DNA from: Saccharomycopsis fibuligera x Saccharomycopsis cf. fibuligera
Lineage: Eukaryota > Ascomycota > Saccharomycetes > Ascoideales > Saccharomycopsidaceae
DNA: 64,000 nt
Assembly (NCBI GenBank): GCA_001936135.1
Contig: CP012813.1
Coordinates: 434,001-498,000, forward strand
Direction: 5' to 3'
A program made the translations under genes and the position numbers. Within the stretch, counting starts at the first letter, position 1. The number at the start of each line of letters is the position of its first letter. The notes under the pieces are model-generated. The model did not search any database and was not told the DNA's origin. It saw only the letters and a list, made by a program, of their open reading frames with translations. Shown here one piece after another: positions 34,343 to 44,658 of this stretch.

Positions 34343-35767
34343 ATGCCCTCTGCGGTTCTCAAAACTTTACTCGTTGCCATCTGTTTGATCAGTCATTGCG
34401 CTGATGCTGCCACAATTTCCACTGGTAGTACCACTACAACCGTCACTACTCACACTGGGACTTCTATCTTCACCTCAACCGTCCATGGTAAATTCACCAA
34501 AACTTTCTACGTTTATGGTCCCCCACCGAAGCCAACCATCGGTGGTGCTAAACCAACACAAAGTATAATTGCTGAAGGTCCACCCGCTCAACATCTGTCG
34601 AAATCTAGCCGCTCTAGCTCTGCTTCTACTGCTAAGGCTACCACTTCTACTGCTAAGGCTGCCACTTCTACTGCTGCTGTCGCTACCAAGGCTGCCACCA
34701 CTAGTGCCAAAATATCCAATACTCTTAAGGCACCAACCACAACAACCGCTAAAACATCTTCCAGCTCATCATTAAAGAAGGCAACTACAAGCACCGTGAA
34801 GCCAACTTCTTCAAAAGCTGCCGCAGCAACAACATCTACAAAAGCATCTAGTTCAAGTACTAAACCTACAACTACATCTACTAAAGCCTCAACTACATCT
34901 ACTAAAGCAGCTACTACTTCAACCAAAGCTTCAACTACATCTACTAAAGCAGCTACTACTTCAACCAAAGCTTCAACTACTTCTAGTAAAGCCTCGACTA
35001 CTTCAACCAAGGCAGCTACTACTTCTAGTAAAGCCTCGACTACTTCAACCAAGGCAGCTACTACTTCTAGTAAAGCCTCGACTACTTTAACCAAGGCAGC
35101 TACTACTTCTAGTAAAGCCTCAACTACCTCAACTAAAGCTTCGACTACATCAACCAAAGCCTCAACTACATCAACTAAACCTTCAAGTACTTCTAGTAAA
35201 GCCTCAACTACATCTACTAAAGCTTCAACTACTTCTAGTAAAGCCTCAACTACATCAACCAAAGCCAGTTCCTCTTCAAAAACTGCTTCCAAAACCTCTA
35301 GTGGAACCTCCACCGCTGCTTCCCCAACTGGCACCTTTGAATCTGCCATCATTGCCGAACACAACACCAAACGTGCTTTGCATTCTGCTCCGAATTTGAA
35401 ATTCAACCAAACTTTGTACAATTATGCCGCCGCTTATGCTGCCAAGTACGACTGTAGTGGTACTTTGACGCATTCCGGTGGACCATATGGTGAGAATTTA
35501 GCCCTCGGTACCAATTTGGATGGTCCGGGAGCTGTTGATTTGTGGTATAATGAGATCAGCAGTTATGATTTTAATAACCCTGGCTTCAGTAGTTCTACCG
35601 GACATTTCACACAAGTGGTTTGGAAAAGTACTACTCAAGTTGGCTGCGCTTTGAAATCTTGTCCTGATTATTATAGTGCAAATTATATTATTTGTTCATA
35701 TTATACCCCGGGTAATATTGTTGGTAACAATAATCAATATTTCAAAGATAATGTTTTAAAAAATTAA
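34343..35767 (+). CDS. secreted CAP/SCP (PRY-type) protein with mucin-like stalk
   Basis: A 474-residue protein. Residues 1-22 form a signal peptide ending in ADA. Residues about 90-325 are a Ser/Thr/Ala/Lys-rich stalk made largely of a seven-residue unit such as KASTTST in tandem. The C-terminal CAP domain (about 330-474) has AEHNTKRALH, GPYGENLALG, HFTQVVWKSTTQVGCA and YIICSYYTPGNIVG, the two CAP signatures, plus the Cys set expected for disulfides. CAP proteins of yeasts (Pry1/2; RBT4, RBE1 in Candida) bind sterols and act outside the cell; some affect virulence. No C-terminal GPI signal is seen, so it is probably released or retained by the glycosylated stalk. Which PRY paralogue it is cannot be told from the sequence alone. 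Confidence 0.95.
   Translation: MPSAVLKTLLVAICLISHCADAATISTGSTTTTVTTHTGTSIFTSTVHGKFTKTFYVYGPPPKPTIGGAKPTQSIIAEGPPAQHLSKSSRSSSASTAKATTSTAKAATSTAAVATKAATTSAKISNTLKAPTTTTAKTSSSSSLKKATTSTVKPTSSKAAAATTSTKASSSSTKPTTTSTKASTTSTKAATTSTKASTTSTKAATTSTKASTTSSKASTTSTKAATTSSKASTTSTKAATTSSKASTTLTKAATTSSKASTTSTKASTTSTKASTTSTKPSSTSSKASTTSTKASTTSSKASTTSTKASSSSKTASKTSSGTSTAASPTGTFESAIIAEHNTKRALHSAPNLKFNQTLYNYAAAYAAKYDCSGTLTHSGGPYGENLALGTNLDGPGAVDLWYNEISSYDFNNPGFSSSTGHFTQVVWKSTTQVGCALKSCPDYYSANYIICSYYTPGNIVGNNNQYFKDNVLKN
34860..35275 (+). repeat. coding minisatellite, about 21-bp unit
   Basis: Roughly twenty imperfect copies of a 21-bp unit lie inside the CAP-protein gene and encode Thr/Ser/Ala/Lys heptads. Synonymous variants (tctagtaaagcctc, tcaaccaaagcttc) alternate in blocks, as expected from unequal exchange. 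Copy number is likely to vary among strains. Confidence 0.85.
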
Positions 35768-37475
35768 AAGATTAAACTTGGCGTTGGTTTTGATTTACAA
35801 TTTTTATAAAAATTAATTTTTCTTTCTCGTTTGTGGTCGATTGCTTGTTGTCTATCAATGAGTTCTCAACAAAGCAATTCTTTCTAAACTCGGATCACCA
35901 GTGTTCTATATCCTACCTTTTGGTCTTTTTTATTTTATGTTTATTTTTCTATTTACTATTTTATTTTAGTTTTAATTTACAACAATACCTCGAAATGAAC
36001 CCAAATTATTTATTTTTTTACTGTATGCCTGTATTGTTGTAAAGCTGCTTTTCATTTCATTAGAACAAAACACGCCTTTTCAACATAGGTGTGTATTCCA
36101 TAGTGCTAGCGAAACAAAACAGTCGAATATGAGCATATTACATTTTTGAAAATTAAGTCAAAATTTGCTGATGTCATTGTTGTCCAATAGTCATTGTCGC
36201 CGTCTAACAGTCTAATATTTGTGTACAACAGAGGTTTCGCATAGGCTTCGCATTCTGTTTCTGAAAAGGGACTGAAGGTTGTTTTTTTTCAAAAAGGTTG
36301 CTGTGTGATGAACTTTTATCGATGTCAAATTTTTCAACATACAAATGTTATTTTGATTGGATTTTTTTCATAGTAAAGCATACCGTATAATATTAATGTG
36401 GCGGCATTTGCCAATACTTAGAATTTAAGATACAAAATGCGGCTCATACGAACATATACCAAATAAACCAAAATAAAAAAATAATAATAACAATAAAAAA
36501 CAATATACACCGCCATTACCATTACTTAAAAACGCAAAAAGACACTTGCAAGTGTTTTCGTCTTTCGAGCGTCTAGTTGTATTAACAATACAACGTTTCA
36601 ACAAAGTAATAGCAATTTACGCTATTTGGTAGGTCTGGTAGCATATACAGGCAGCGTTGTAGCTGCAGCACCACAACAATCGCTGTTAAACACCTAGAGG
36701 GAAACCTTAGTGCAGGTGTGTACATATATCGAAAAAAAAATATGTGCGCAACTTAGTGCATGGAACAAACTTGGGATCTTGATTGAGGGGAAATTTAAAT
36801 TATGAAAATTTGTGCGTTTCGCTTGACGTTTTCACTGTTAAAAGGAGTATTTACTACTTAGTTAAGAAAAAAACTTCCGTTTCAAATAAGCTTGGCTAAT
36901 TGGCTTGGAAGGAAAAGTTTAGAGAGTATCCAAAAACTCTTTAATTGATAGATATAATGTAGACTAAATCAAAATGCCGAAAAATTGAATGGAGAAAAAA
37001 AAACTGATGAAAAAGCACTTGATAATGTACACAGATATTCATCTTGTGCATGTTGAGAAAATTCCGATTGTGTCACCGCATGCATATTAATGCGTTGCTT
37101 CAACTGCTTCTTTTTTGCGATATTGTACATGATACTGCATGGCTTTTCACAGCTTGGGTAGTTTTAAAAGCAAAATGTGGTTGGCCCCTATCATAAGGAA
37201 AAACTAAGAACAGAACTGTTAAAATTATTGATACCGAGAGAGATGCACCTAACCGGGAATGAAAACCTATCAACATGTTTTATGTGGTGGTGGATCAGTA
37301 ATTTAGCCCTCTTTAAATCTGCCATACTTCACAACTTTCACAGTCAATCACATAATCCTATGTATAATCTCACCCAATAGCAGACATCTCACAGCTATCA
37401 AATCAACGCAAGTCAAGTTAGGTTAGGTTGAGCTGAATCAAATCGAATTATATATCCGCTTTCAACTCCGCGACA
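35768..37475. other. intergenic region before GPI18
   Basis: A 1.7-kb gap between two plus-strand genes. AT-rich; small open stretches (such as 35,833-36,042 and 37,177-37,380) lack coding character. It holds the CAP-gene terminator and the GPI18 promoter, not located more closely. Confidence 0.5.
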
Positions 37476-38921
37476 ATGAAGTTTAGCCATCTTGTTAAGA
37501 TTAATGTATTTTTTTGTTTCATTAAAATAATCCAAATATGCGTTGTAATGTTGACCAATGCTCAGTTTGACACGTCATCGCAGATAATATTATCTTCTAA
37601 GCAAGTGACACACGACAAACAGATATTTTCCCAAGCTTTAAATACTGCTTTCAATATTCCTCAGCCGTATACTAATGTGGCACTAACTCGATTTTTTGAT
37701 AAATTGGTGATTTGGGATGCAGTCTATTTTACCAATTTTTTTGTTTATGGCATTACGTATGAGCATGAATGGGTCTTTGGGCCGCTTTGGTGGAGATTTG
37801 TCCATTATTTCCCGTTGAAAAAATTTGATAGCATCAACAAACTTGTACATTTTTATTTTAACGTCGACGTTGATGTGAATGTTGCTGACATCAGTGACAA
37901 TTTCTACACAAGGTTAATATTGGCAGTAATAACGACAAACGTGTGTCATTACTTGTCAGTGCTTATGCTCTACATACTAACTAATACTGCGCTTGCGAAG
38001 ACCTCATTGACGAGAAAAATCGCCAACAATAGCGGCAATAGCTTTGCCTTAAAGTGCGCTTTGCTTTATGTGATTAATCCAGCTGGAATTTTCATAACTG
38101 CACCATACTCTGAATCGGCGGCTAATTTGATGACTTTTACTGCATTATACTTACGAGAAATTTCACTAACAAATAGTCATGGTGAAAATTTGCGAAACCC
38201 ATTGAATTACAAAATCACCCATTTCCGCCATGTTTTTTCAATTTTTCCATACTTGATGTCAGCTATATTCGTTGGGTTGGGCATTGGCATTAGATCTAAT
38301 ATAATTCTAGTGGCCTATGTCTACTTGTACGATACTTTGTATTTCTTATACTATCAAAAAGTTTTTGCTACGCTAAGTGCAATGATAGCTGGCTTAATCA
38401 CTTTTACCAGTTTCTTGGCATTAAACTATTTCCCCTATGTTGAATTTTGCCCCGAGAGAGTCGTATGGTGTGATAAACAAGTACCATTTTTGTACCTTTT
38501 TGCACAGTCACACTACTGGAATGTGGGATTTTTTCAATACTGGACCGCAAATAACATTCCTAATTTCTTGCTTGCAATACCAATTGTTACGGTATTAGTT
38601 TTGTCCCTGAGACATTTTGTCCGCAAATACTATATTCCTAATTTAAAGCCGATGTTGCACATTACTTATATTTTCTTGTTCTTAGGTATCACTAGCTGGC
38701 ATGTGCAGATTTTGACGCGGATCGGTGGGTTTATTCCGTTACCATATTGGTACTTGGCTGATAAACTTATAGAGAGTAATAATAGGAAAAAGCTTGTTGG
38801 AAAGGTTTTCAAAAAGCATGGTAGTGATAAATTGTCGGTGCAAAAGGTGGTGATTTGTTGGTTTTTTCTATATTTGGTGGTGCAGACCGCTTTGTTTTCA
38901 GGATTTCTTCCTCCAGCATAA
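37476..38921 (+). CDS. GPI18: GPI mannosyltransferase 2
   Basis: A 481-residue multi-pass ER membrane protein of the PIG-V/Gpi18 family. The N-terminal luminal part has RFFDKLVIWDAVYFTNF (Asp81 in the W-D pair typical of these enzymes), followed by GYTYEHEW-like and WVFGPLWWRF segments. Next comes CALLYVINPAGIFITAPYSE, then GLGIGIRSNIILVAYVY, and near the end the FIPLPYWYLAD segment. Gpi18 adds the second mannose to the glycosylphosphatidylinositol precursor from dolichol-phosphate mannose, an essential step for anchoring surface proteins. About eight to ten hydrophobic segments are seen. Length is close to the yeast protein. No intron. Confidence 0.93.
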   Translation: MKFSHLVKINVFFCFIKIIQICVVMLTNAQFDTSSQIILSSKQVTHDKQIFSQALNTAFNIPQPYTNVALTRFFDKLVIWDAVYFTNFFVYGITYEHEWVFGPLWWRFVHYFPLKKFDSINKLVHFYFNVDVDVNVADISDNFYTRLILAVITTNVCHYLSVLMLYILTNTALAKTSLTRKIANNSGNSFALKCALLYVINPAGIFITAPYSESAANLMTFTALYLREISLTNSHGENLRNPLNYKITHFRHVFSIFPYLMSAIFVGLGIGIRSNIILVAYVYLYDTLYFLYYQKVFATLSAMIAGLITFTSFLALNYFPYVEFCPERVVWCDKQVPFLYLFAQSHYWNVGFFQYWTANNIPNFLLAIPIVTVLVLSLRHFVRKYYIPNLKPMLHITYIFLFLGITSWHVQILTRIGGFIPLPYWYLADKLIESNNRKKLVGKVFKKHGSDKLSVQKVVICWFFLYLVVQTALFSGFLPPA

Positions 38922-40627
38922 TGGTGGTTCAGATTGGCGAACTGTTTAAGTAGGTAGAATCTTCAATGGGTTATAATGCCAACAATTTCAAGATTCGTAA
39001 CAGGAATAAAATCCATATCACTTTGTCCGTTAAAAGGAATGTAATTGAAGTAAAATCTTTTTGGGGTACTTAGTTGCCTGGAAAGTAGTTATACTTGTAA
39101 ATGCCATCTCATTTGTATCCTCTGAAGTATGTTTTATGGAATATGACACATGTTAAACTCAAACGTCAAACGGCCTCCTGCATTTTTGGGATTCTTACAT
39201 AATCAACTCAGATTGTGTTATGTTGAAATCAAATAGAGTGGGTGCATTGAGGAAATGTTTCACCTTCATATGTCTAGTGATCAATCACAAGACATGTGCT
39301 TAATTAATTCACTATCGTAGCCTGATTATTACAATTAGTGTATTTTTATAATTCTCTTTATGAGAAGGCTAATTATGACCACTAAAATAGGGCGTATGAA
39401 AACAAAGAGCACACATAAAGCAATTAATAGAATTCTGATAATTATCAGGAATAGCTTCTGCTGACATCATCATGCCGCTGATACCGCTGCTGTCCCACGG
39501 ATTACCGCCTCAGGCCGGCTTACAGACCACGGTTGGGCACGGTGACGCCGGTCAGTATAATGCGGAAACGAAAACCAGGTGTCTGTGTTTCTGTGTTCGG
39601 GAGAGATTAGTATTCAAAGAAGAGACGAAAACAAACTCGCCCATGTGAGCCAACGAGAAAATTTTTGCGGTGCTTGGCCTCTACAGGTCAAAAAAAAAAA
39701 AAAAAAAAAAATTTTTTTGTTAAAATTTGCAACGAATGTTTGGTCTCGGAGTATCACGTACTTGAGTGAGGCATGCCTCATACTATGGTAAGCATTATAA
39801 AGTTTGAGTGATGAGATGAGTAATATAAAACAGCCCGCCTTTAGTTTCCAGCCGGAGATGAAAGGCAAAGTGCGAGATTCCGTACTCGGGGTTAATTGAC
39901 TTAAGTGCGTGTCAGCTGGGCCGGAATAGTTGCGGGCACATGCACTGTTTTACTGGGACACCGCAGGCAAGCCACACACGTCAAGGGTGCCCATCGCAAT
40001 CTAACGGCTATGGTGATCGCTGCCTAGCGCTGGCGATGCCTGCGACTCATGGATGGGGGTGCGGGTCATTGGCGGGTTTCCCCCGTGATAAATACACATA
40101 GTGTTGCTTTTCTTCAGGGAAAATCATTAGCGTTCTAGAAGGTTCCGTTGAGCTCCGCAGTGTTCCGCACAGTGCCGCCCCAACAGCATTTCCCGGTCCG
40201 CCAGTGATTACTAATATTTGGCACCGATGCTTTATCCGATACCCGGCCGAGCTACAGTTGCCTTGTTGCACATCTCATCGTCGAATTCAGTTGTTGTCAA
40301 CAAAATTGACTTTACTTCTTTTTTCTTAATTTGTTTCTTTTTCGGTTTATAAGCTCCTTTTAGTTTCTTTATATAAAAACCATCTTCTTGACTTTTGTTT
40401 TTCCTATTCTTTTCAATCTTTATTGTATCTTTACTTTTGGTATTTCCATTTACTGCATATTGCGTTTCCAGTGTCTGGTTAAATCTCATTATTACAATTG
40501 CCTAAACACCTTAAAAGCGCTTATTTTTTACATTAACCTCATATATACACCCAAGAGGAAAACAAAAAAAAAACGACAACAATTATTAATACTCAGAAAA
40601 CAGACTTAAAACCAATATTACACTAAA
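38922..40627. other. RPN4 upstream region
   Basis: A 1.7-kb gap with both genes on plus. It includes a 20-base A run then T run (39,690-39,718), a comparatively GC-rich section (about 39,470-40,260), the heat-shock element listed separately, and a pyrimidine-rich leader before RPN4. No coding signal found. Confidence 0.5.
40133..40145. promoter_or_regulatory. heat-shock element upstream of RPN4
   Basis: TTCTAGAAGGTTC contains three perfect alternating nGAAn-type pentamers (TTC, GAA, TTC at 5-bp spacing), about 480 bp upstream of the RPN4 ATG. In S. cerevisiae, RPN4 is induced by Hsf1 through such an element, so this is probably a functional site. Confidence 0.6.
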
Positions 40628-42343
40628 ATGACTTCCTATGCTGTGTTCCCTACTTTGAACCGCTCTTTGTCGGATATATACGAAGATGAGCTTTACCACA
40701 TCAATCAGAATCAGCAGCAATCAAATTCCCCAAAACTCAACAACATATCTTCCGATGCCGAACTTCAAAGCTTGCTCAACATCCCGGAGCTTGATTTTAC
40801 CAGCAGTAACAACAATAACCACCATCATCACAGTCAGCAGCATAAAAATTATACTACGGGCAATATTAACGGTTCCGCTCAGCAGCCGCACAACAAACAA
40901 ATGAATTTTTACAATATTACTAATGGCGTCAACGATCAGAATCATTATATTCAACCATTTAATGAGTATGCAAATCCAGACTTACAGTTAAATGATACGT
41001 TTGAAAAACAGCGGACAATAGGCTCAAGTCAATCACAGATTCCTAATTACCCATCCCAGCAAGTCGGCCCGTTTGGTAATAGCAATGTTGATCAAAATGA
41101 TTTTTTTAACATAAACATTTACGATTATGATGCCGATATGAATGGCGGTTTAGTCAATCCTAATCAAAAACACAACTTTGACTCTATCCCATCTATGTAT
41201 CTTTATCCAATGGATTTGCCAGATGAGGATTTGGAAGATTATGACAGCGAGGATGATGATGACGAAGAAGATAAGTTGGATGATATTGATGACGAGTTTT
41301 TGAATGCTAATCAATTTACCAGTAACAATAACAATAATAGTGTTGGACCTGAAAGCCAGTACGGCTCTGCTAATCCATCTGCTCTTTCTACTCCAAATAC
41401 TTCAGTTTTGCCTAGTCCGAAACCTGCTGTTCAAAAAGAACCTTATCAACTTCATCTTCCTCAAAACGAGTTTAAAAACTTGTTTCCTCAAAAAAATGAT
41501 GCTTACGATGAAAGCGCTATAGTTGATGAGGAAGATGAAGATGAACAAACCATAAAATCTATGGATTTGGATGATTCTGACAGTGAGTCTGAAGATAGCT
41601 TGTACATACCAAGATTTGACAACAACCCATTGTTTGACAAGTCATCCAGATCTCACTCATTTGTCAACAACAACAATAACAACACTAATAATAACACTAA
41701 TAATAATAATAATAATAACGTTGTTAATGTTGAAAATGAATCACACCCATTTTTCTTTAGTGAAGGTAATGTCTCTTCTAGAAGAAACAGTAGTGATAAC
41801 ACTTTGAAACCGGTGCCTAATATTGTTTTCAATACATCCTCACCAAAATTTAGAGGTTTGTCTACCGTTTCATCTATCAACAAGACAAAACACAGAAAAT
41901 CACAATCACAACCTCAAATTGATTTTGGAAGTCCACCACCACCAGCACCTTTAGATGATGTTTCAGCTAAATCTGCTATTAGCGCTCTTGCTGACACTGA
42001 TAATCAATGTATGTTAACTAATCCATCCACTGGCGGCCTATGTCTTAAGAAGTTTTCAAGACCATACGATTTGATTAGACATCAAGAGACTATTCATGCC
42101 ACTAAGAAGAAGATTTTTAGATGTATTATTTGCGAATCAAACTACAAGAAGACATTAAACAATGCAATTCAAAGTGGTAAAGAGGATGACCCTGAAAAGC
42201 CAACACACTCACCAAAGACATTTAGCAGAGGCGATGCTCTCTCTAGACACATACGAGTGAAGCATGGCTTAACTGGCAATGCTGTTGCTGAAGCTATCAA
42301 GTATGCTAAAGACAATGTTGAGTATGTTGACATTAAGCATTGA
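40628..42343 (+). CDS. RPN4: proteasome-gene transcription activator Rpn4
   Basis: A 571-residue protein. The C-terminal zinc-binding region is highly characteristic: from residue about 461, C-x-x-N-P-S-T-G-G-x-C-L-K-K-F-S-R-P-Y-D, then LIRHQETIHATKKKIFRCII and a second part ending with FSRGDALSRHIRVKHG. This is the Rpn4-type C2H2 domain, which binds proteasome-associated control elements. Two acidic regions (around residues 196-225 and 300-325) fit activation domains, and long Asn, His and Gln runs fill the N-terminal half. Rpn4 is short-lived, as the proteasome it induces degrades it. The asparagine run near residue 345 is typical of these yeasts. A heat-shock element lies upstream. CA-repeat DNA follows the stop. 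Confidence 0.95.
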   Translation: MTSYAVFPTLNRSLSDIYEDELYHINQNQQQSNSPKLNNISSDAELQSLLNIPELDFTSSNNNNHHHHSQQHKNYTTGNINGSAQQPHNKQMNFYNITNGVNDQNHYIQPFNEYANPDLQLNDTFEKQRTIGSSQSQIPNYPSQQVGPFGNSNVDQNDFFNINIYDYDADMNGGLVNPNQKHNFDSIPSMYLYPMDLPDEDLEDYDSEDDDDEEDKLDDIDDEFLNANQFTSNNNNNSVGPESQYGSANPSALSTPNTSVLPSPKPAVQKEPYQLHLPQNEFKNLFPQKNDAYDESAIVDEEDEDEQTIKSMDLDDSDSESEDSLYIPRFDNNPLFDKSSRSHSFVNNNNNNTNNNTNNNNNNNVVNVENESHPFFFSEGNVSSRRNSSDNTLKPVPNIVFNTSSPKFRGLSTVSSINKTKHRKSQSQPQIDFGSPPPPAPLDDVSAKSAISALADTDNQCMLTNPSTGGLCLKKFSRPYDLIRHQETIHATKKKIFRCIICESNYKKTLNNAIQSGKEDDPEKPTHSPKTFSRGDALSRHIRVKHGLTGNAVAEAIKYAKDNVEYVDIKH

Positions 42344-43995
42344 GTATGTTTTCCATTTTAGCCAGAAACAAAATCTTTTTACACACAAACTCAAACACAC
42401 ACACGCACACGCACACACGCACACACGCACAGATATATATAACAAATTTAAACAACAAAAAAACATGCTGTTGATTTTAGTTCCTTTTAATGCTTTTTAA
42501 CGATTTTTTTTTTCAATTATTATAATATCCTTTTTTTCATATGCAGATGTTTTTTTCAGTTTGTTTTTGCCTATTGCTTATTATTTTTTACACTTTGCTA
42601 AACTTTTATCCTCTACTATTTATCCTCCTACTTAATTTCCCCTCAAATCTCTTCTTCATATTTTGGTTTTACATTTTTTTTCTTTTTCACTCACATAGTT
42701 TGGCACTATGGTGTTTATTTTTACTCTTACTTTTTATTCTTATTTCTACTTTTATTGTTAAATTATTTATGGCATACGGATTTTTCTCTCTTTTTTGTTA
42801 TTTTATTACTTGATAAATAATGGGATTTTTTTTACTAAACCAAAAAATTTTTATACACATTTTCTTTATTTCTTACTGATAATACGAATTTATGCTGAGC
42901 TTTGTCTCAGTTAGTATGAGATGGAAAAAGCATATTGTAGATATTGTAGATAAAATATAATGTTTTCATACTTGAATACATGAATACACAATTTTGCTGG
43001 CTTGAGCGCAGTTTAATGTTCAACATGAGCAAAGTTGCTACGGTTTTTATCCAGCTAGCCCCTGTTCCCCCTTCGCACCCTGGCCGCCTAGTAGTCTGTA
43101 CGTTATGGAAAGATGAAAAAAAGGGGCGGCCGACTATATAGTAACACGTTGCACGCAGCAAACTCAAGTTTCAAAATTTGCGATTCAATAGAATTGCATG
43201 CAACGGGGTTTTTGGTTCAAAGTGCTGCGGTTTATCAAGAATATGAGAATGTGTGATGCATGCTCCGCTACTTGCTACTAACGGCGCAAGTATATAAGTA
43301 TACTTACATTGTTGGGCAAACTTGCACGGAATATGTCCTAGCGTGCCCATTTACTGTTGCTGTGGTCGTCGTCAATATCGCCAATATCGCTAATGTCGTA
43401 TGTCGTATGTCGTAAATATATTTTCAGGTGTATGTGATGGCTTGTATATACACAAAACATTTTTAGAAGGGTGAGATTTATGGAGATATATTTATAAAAG
43501 CTTTACAAAAATACATATCAATACATGTACGCATACAAACAGCTATTATGGCATTTTGCTGTGTTGCGGCGTGTTATCTGGGTGTGGATTGTGTGCTGTT
43601 GGTTATTATGCTTTTTCGTTTCTATGCAGGGTATAGATCCGGATATACGACGTATTATACTACAGTGGAAGCAGTAGGTAGAGTGCAGCGTGTCACATGG
43701 CCTGTGTGGCGCTATCTTTTAGGGGGGTCCTGGTCCTGATGTTTCAGCAAAACTGTAGCTTCTACTTTTTAGAGTGAGGAGTAACCTACCATGTGATTGT
43801 CCTTTGAGTATTCGATTGTCACAAGAAGCATTTGATCTGCTATATGCGGACTGCATATTGGTTAAAAGATGGTAGAGATACAACACTACCAAACCTACTT
43901 GAAAATCAATTTTACTTCACAATATTCATCTATAATCCCCGTATATTTTAATTTTGGTACCTCTAAACAAAACCAACGCTGGCTACCCAGCTAAC
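42344..43995. other. convergent gap between RPN4 and URA5
   Basis: A 1.65-kb gap between convergent genes. It has a (CA/CG)n repeat at about 42,391-42,432, T-rich DNA at 42,505-42,840 and no coding signal. Confidence 0.5.
42391..42432. repeat. CA/CG dinucleotide repeat
   Basis: Alternating purine-pyrimidine repeat, mostly CA with some CG steps, just after the RPN4 stop. It could adopt Z-like DNA in theory; probably a plain microsatellite. Confidence 0.8.
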
Positions 43996-44658
43996 TCAGT
44001 TACTCTTAGGACCATATTGATTACGGTAATCTTGAATTTTTTGCAACTGTTCCTCGGACAAAGTTGGCTTCAAGTAAGTGACAATGTCATCCAAATTAAT
44101 GATTGACAACACTGGGATACCGTATCTCTTGGAAACAGTAGTAGTGGTGCTGAATTCCGAACCTGGAGCAATTTCCTGTCTGTCCAAAGAAGTAATAATC
44201 CCCACTACTTGAGCACCTTCTTGCTTAATAATTTCATATGCTTCGTTGATGGCAGTACCAGCAGTCATCACATCATCAATAATAAGTACTTGCTTACCTT
44301 GCAATGATGGACCAACAATACTTCCACCTTCACCATGATCTTTCTTCTCTTTTCTGTTGTAAGAAAAGGCAAGACCAGCGTAATCGTCCCCGCCAAGTTC
44401 ATATAGCTTCACAGAGACAAGAGCAGCTAATGGAATACCTTTGTAAGCAGGACCAAAAAGCACATCAAATCTCAACTTAGAGGCAATGATAGCTTTAGCG
44501 TAACCTTCAGCTAACGTTTTCAAGTCTTTGGCCTTAGCAAAAAGTCCCAAATTAAAGAAATATGGCGACTTTCTACCGGATTTCAAGGTAAATTCACCAA
44601 ATTTCAAAGCTTCGGCTTGCAAAGCAATATCAAGCAACTCGGTCTTGTAAGATTCCAT
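43996..44658 (-). CDS. URA5: orotate phosphoribosyltransferase
   Basis: A 220-residue soluble enzyme of the usual yeast length. It transfers ribose-5-phosphate from PRPP to orotate, making orotidine monophosphate in de novo pyrimidine synthesis. Motifs are FTLKSGRKSPYFFNLGLF near residue 22, FGPAYKGIPLAALVSVKL near 70, the flexible loop YNRKEKKDHGEGG near 100, and the PRPP-binding motif VLIIDDVMTAGTA near residue 127. Strong codon bias suggests good expression. The ATG follows an untranslated leader with CAA/CA-rich DNA. Yeast has a close paralogue, URA10, so the assignment to URA5 rests on the high identity remembered for the main form. Confidence 0.95.
   Translation of the reverse strand: MESYKTELLDIALQAEALKFGEFTLKSGRKSPYFFNLGLFAKAKDLKTLAEGYAKAIIASKLRFDVLFGPAYKGIPLAALVSVKLYELGGDDYAGLAFSYNRKEKKDHGEGGSIVGPSLQGKQVLIIDDVMTAGTAINEAYEIIKQEGAQVVGIITSLDRQEIAPGSEFSTTTTVSKRYGIPVLSIINLDDIVTYLKPTLSEEQLQKIQDYRNQYGPKSN

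Noticed and set aside
34588-35421. 277-codon minus-strand ORF opposite the CAP-protein gene
   Set aside because: It is the mirror image of the Ser/Thr repeat (Val/Glu/Ala repeats) and starts without ATG context.
42907-43167. Minus-strand ORF with a nearby TACTAAC motif between RPN4 and URA5
   Set aside because: It lacks an ATG start, has no donor site and its composition is not protein-like.
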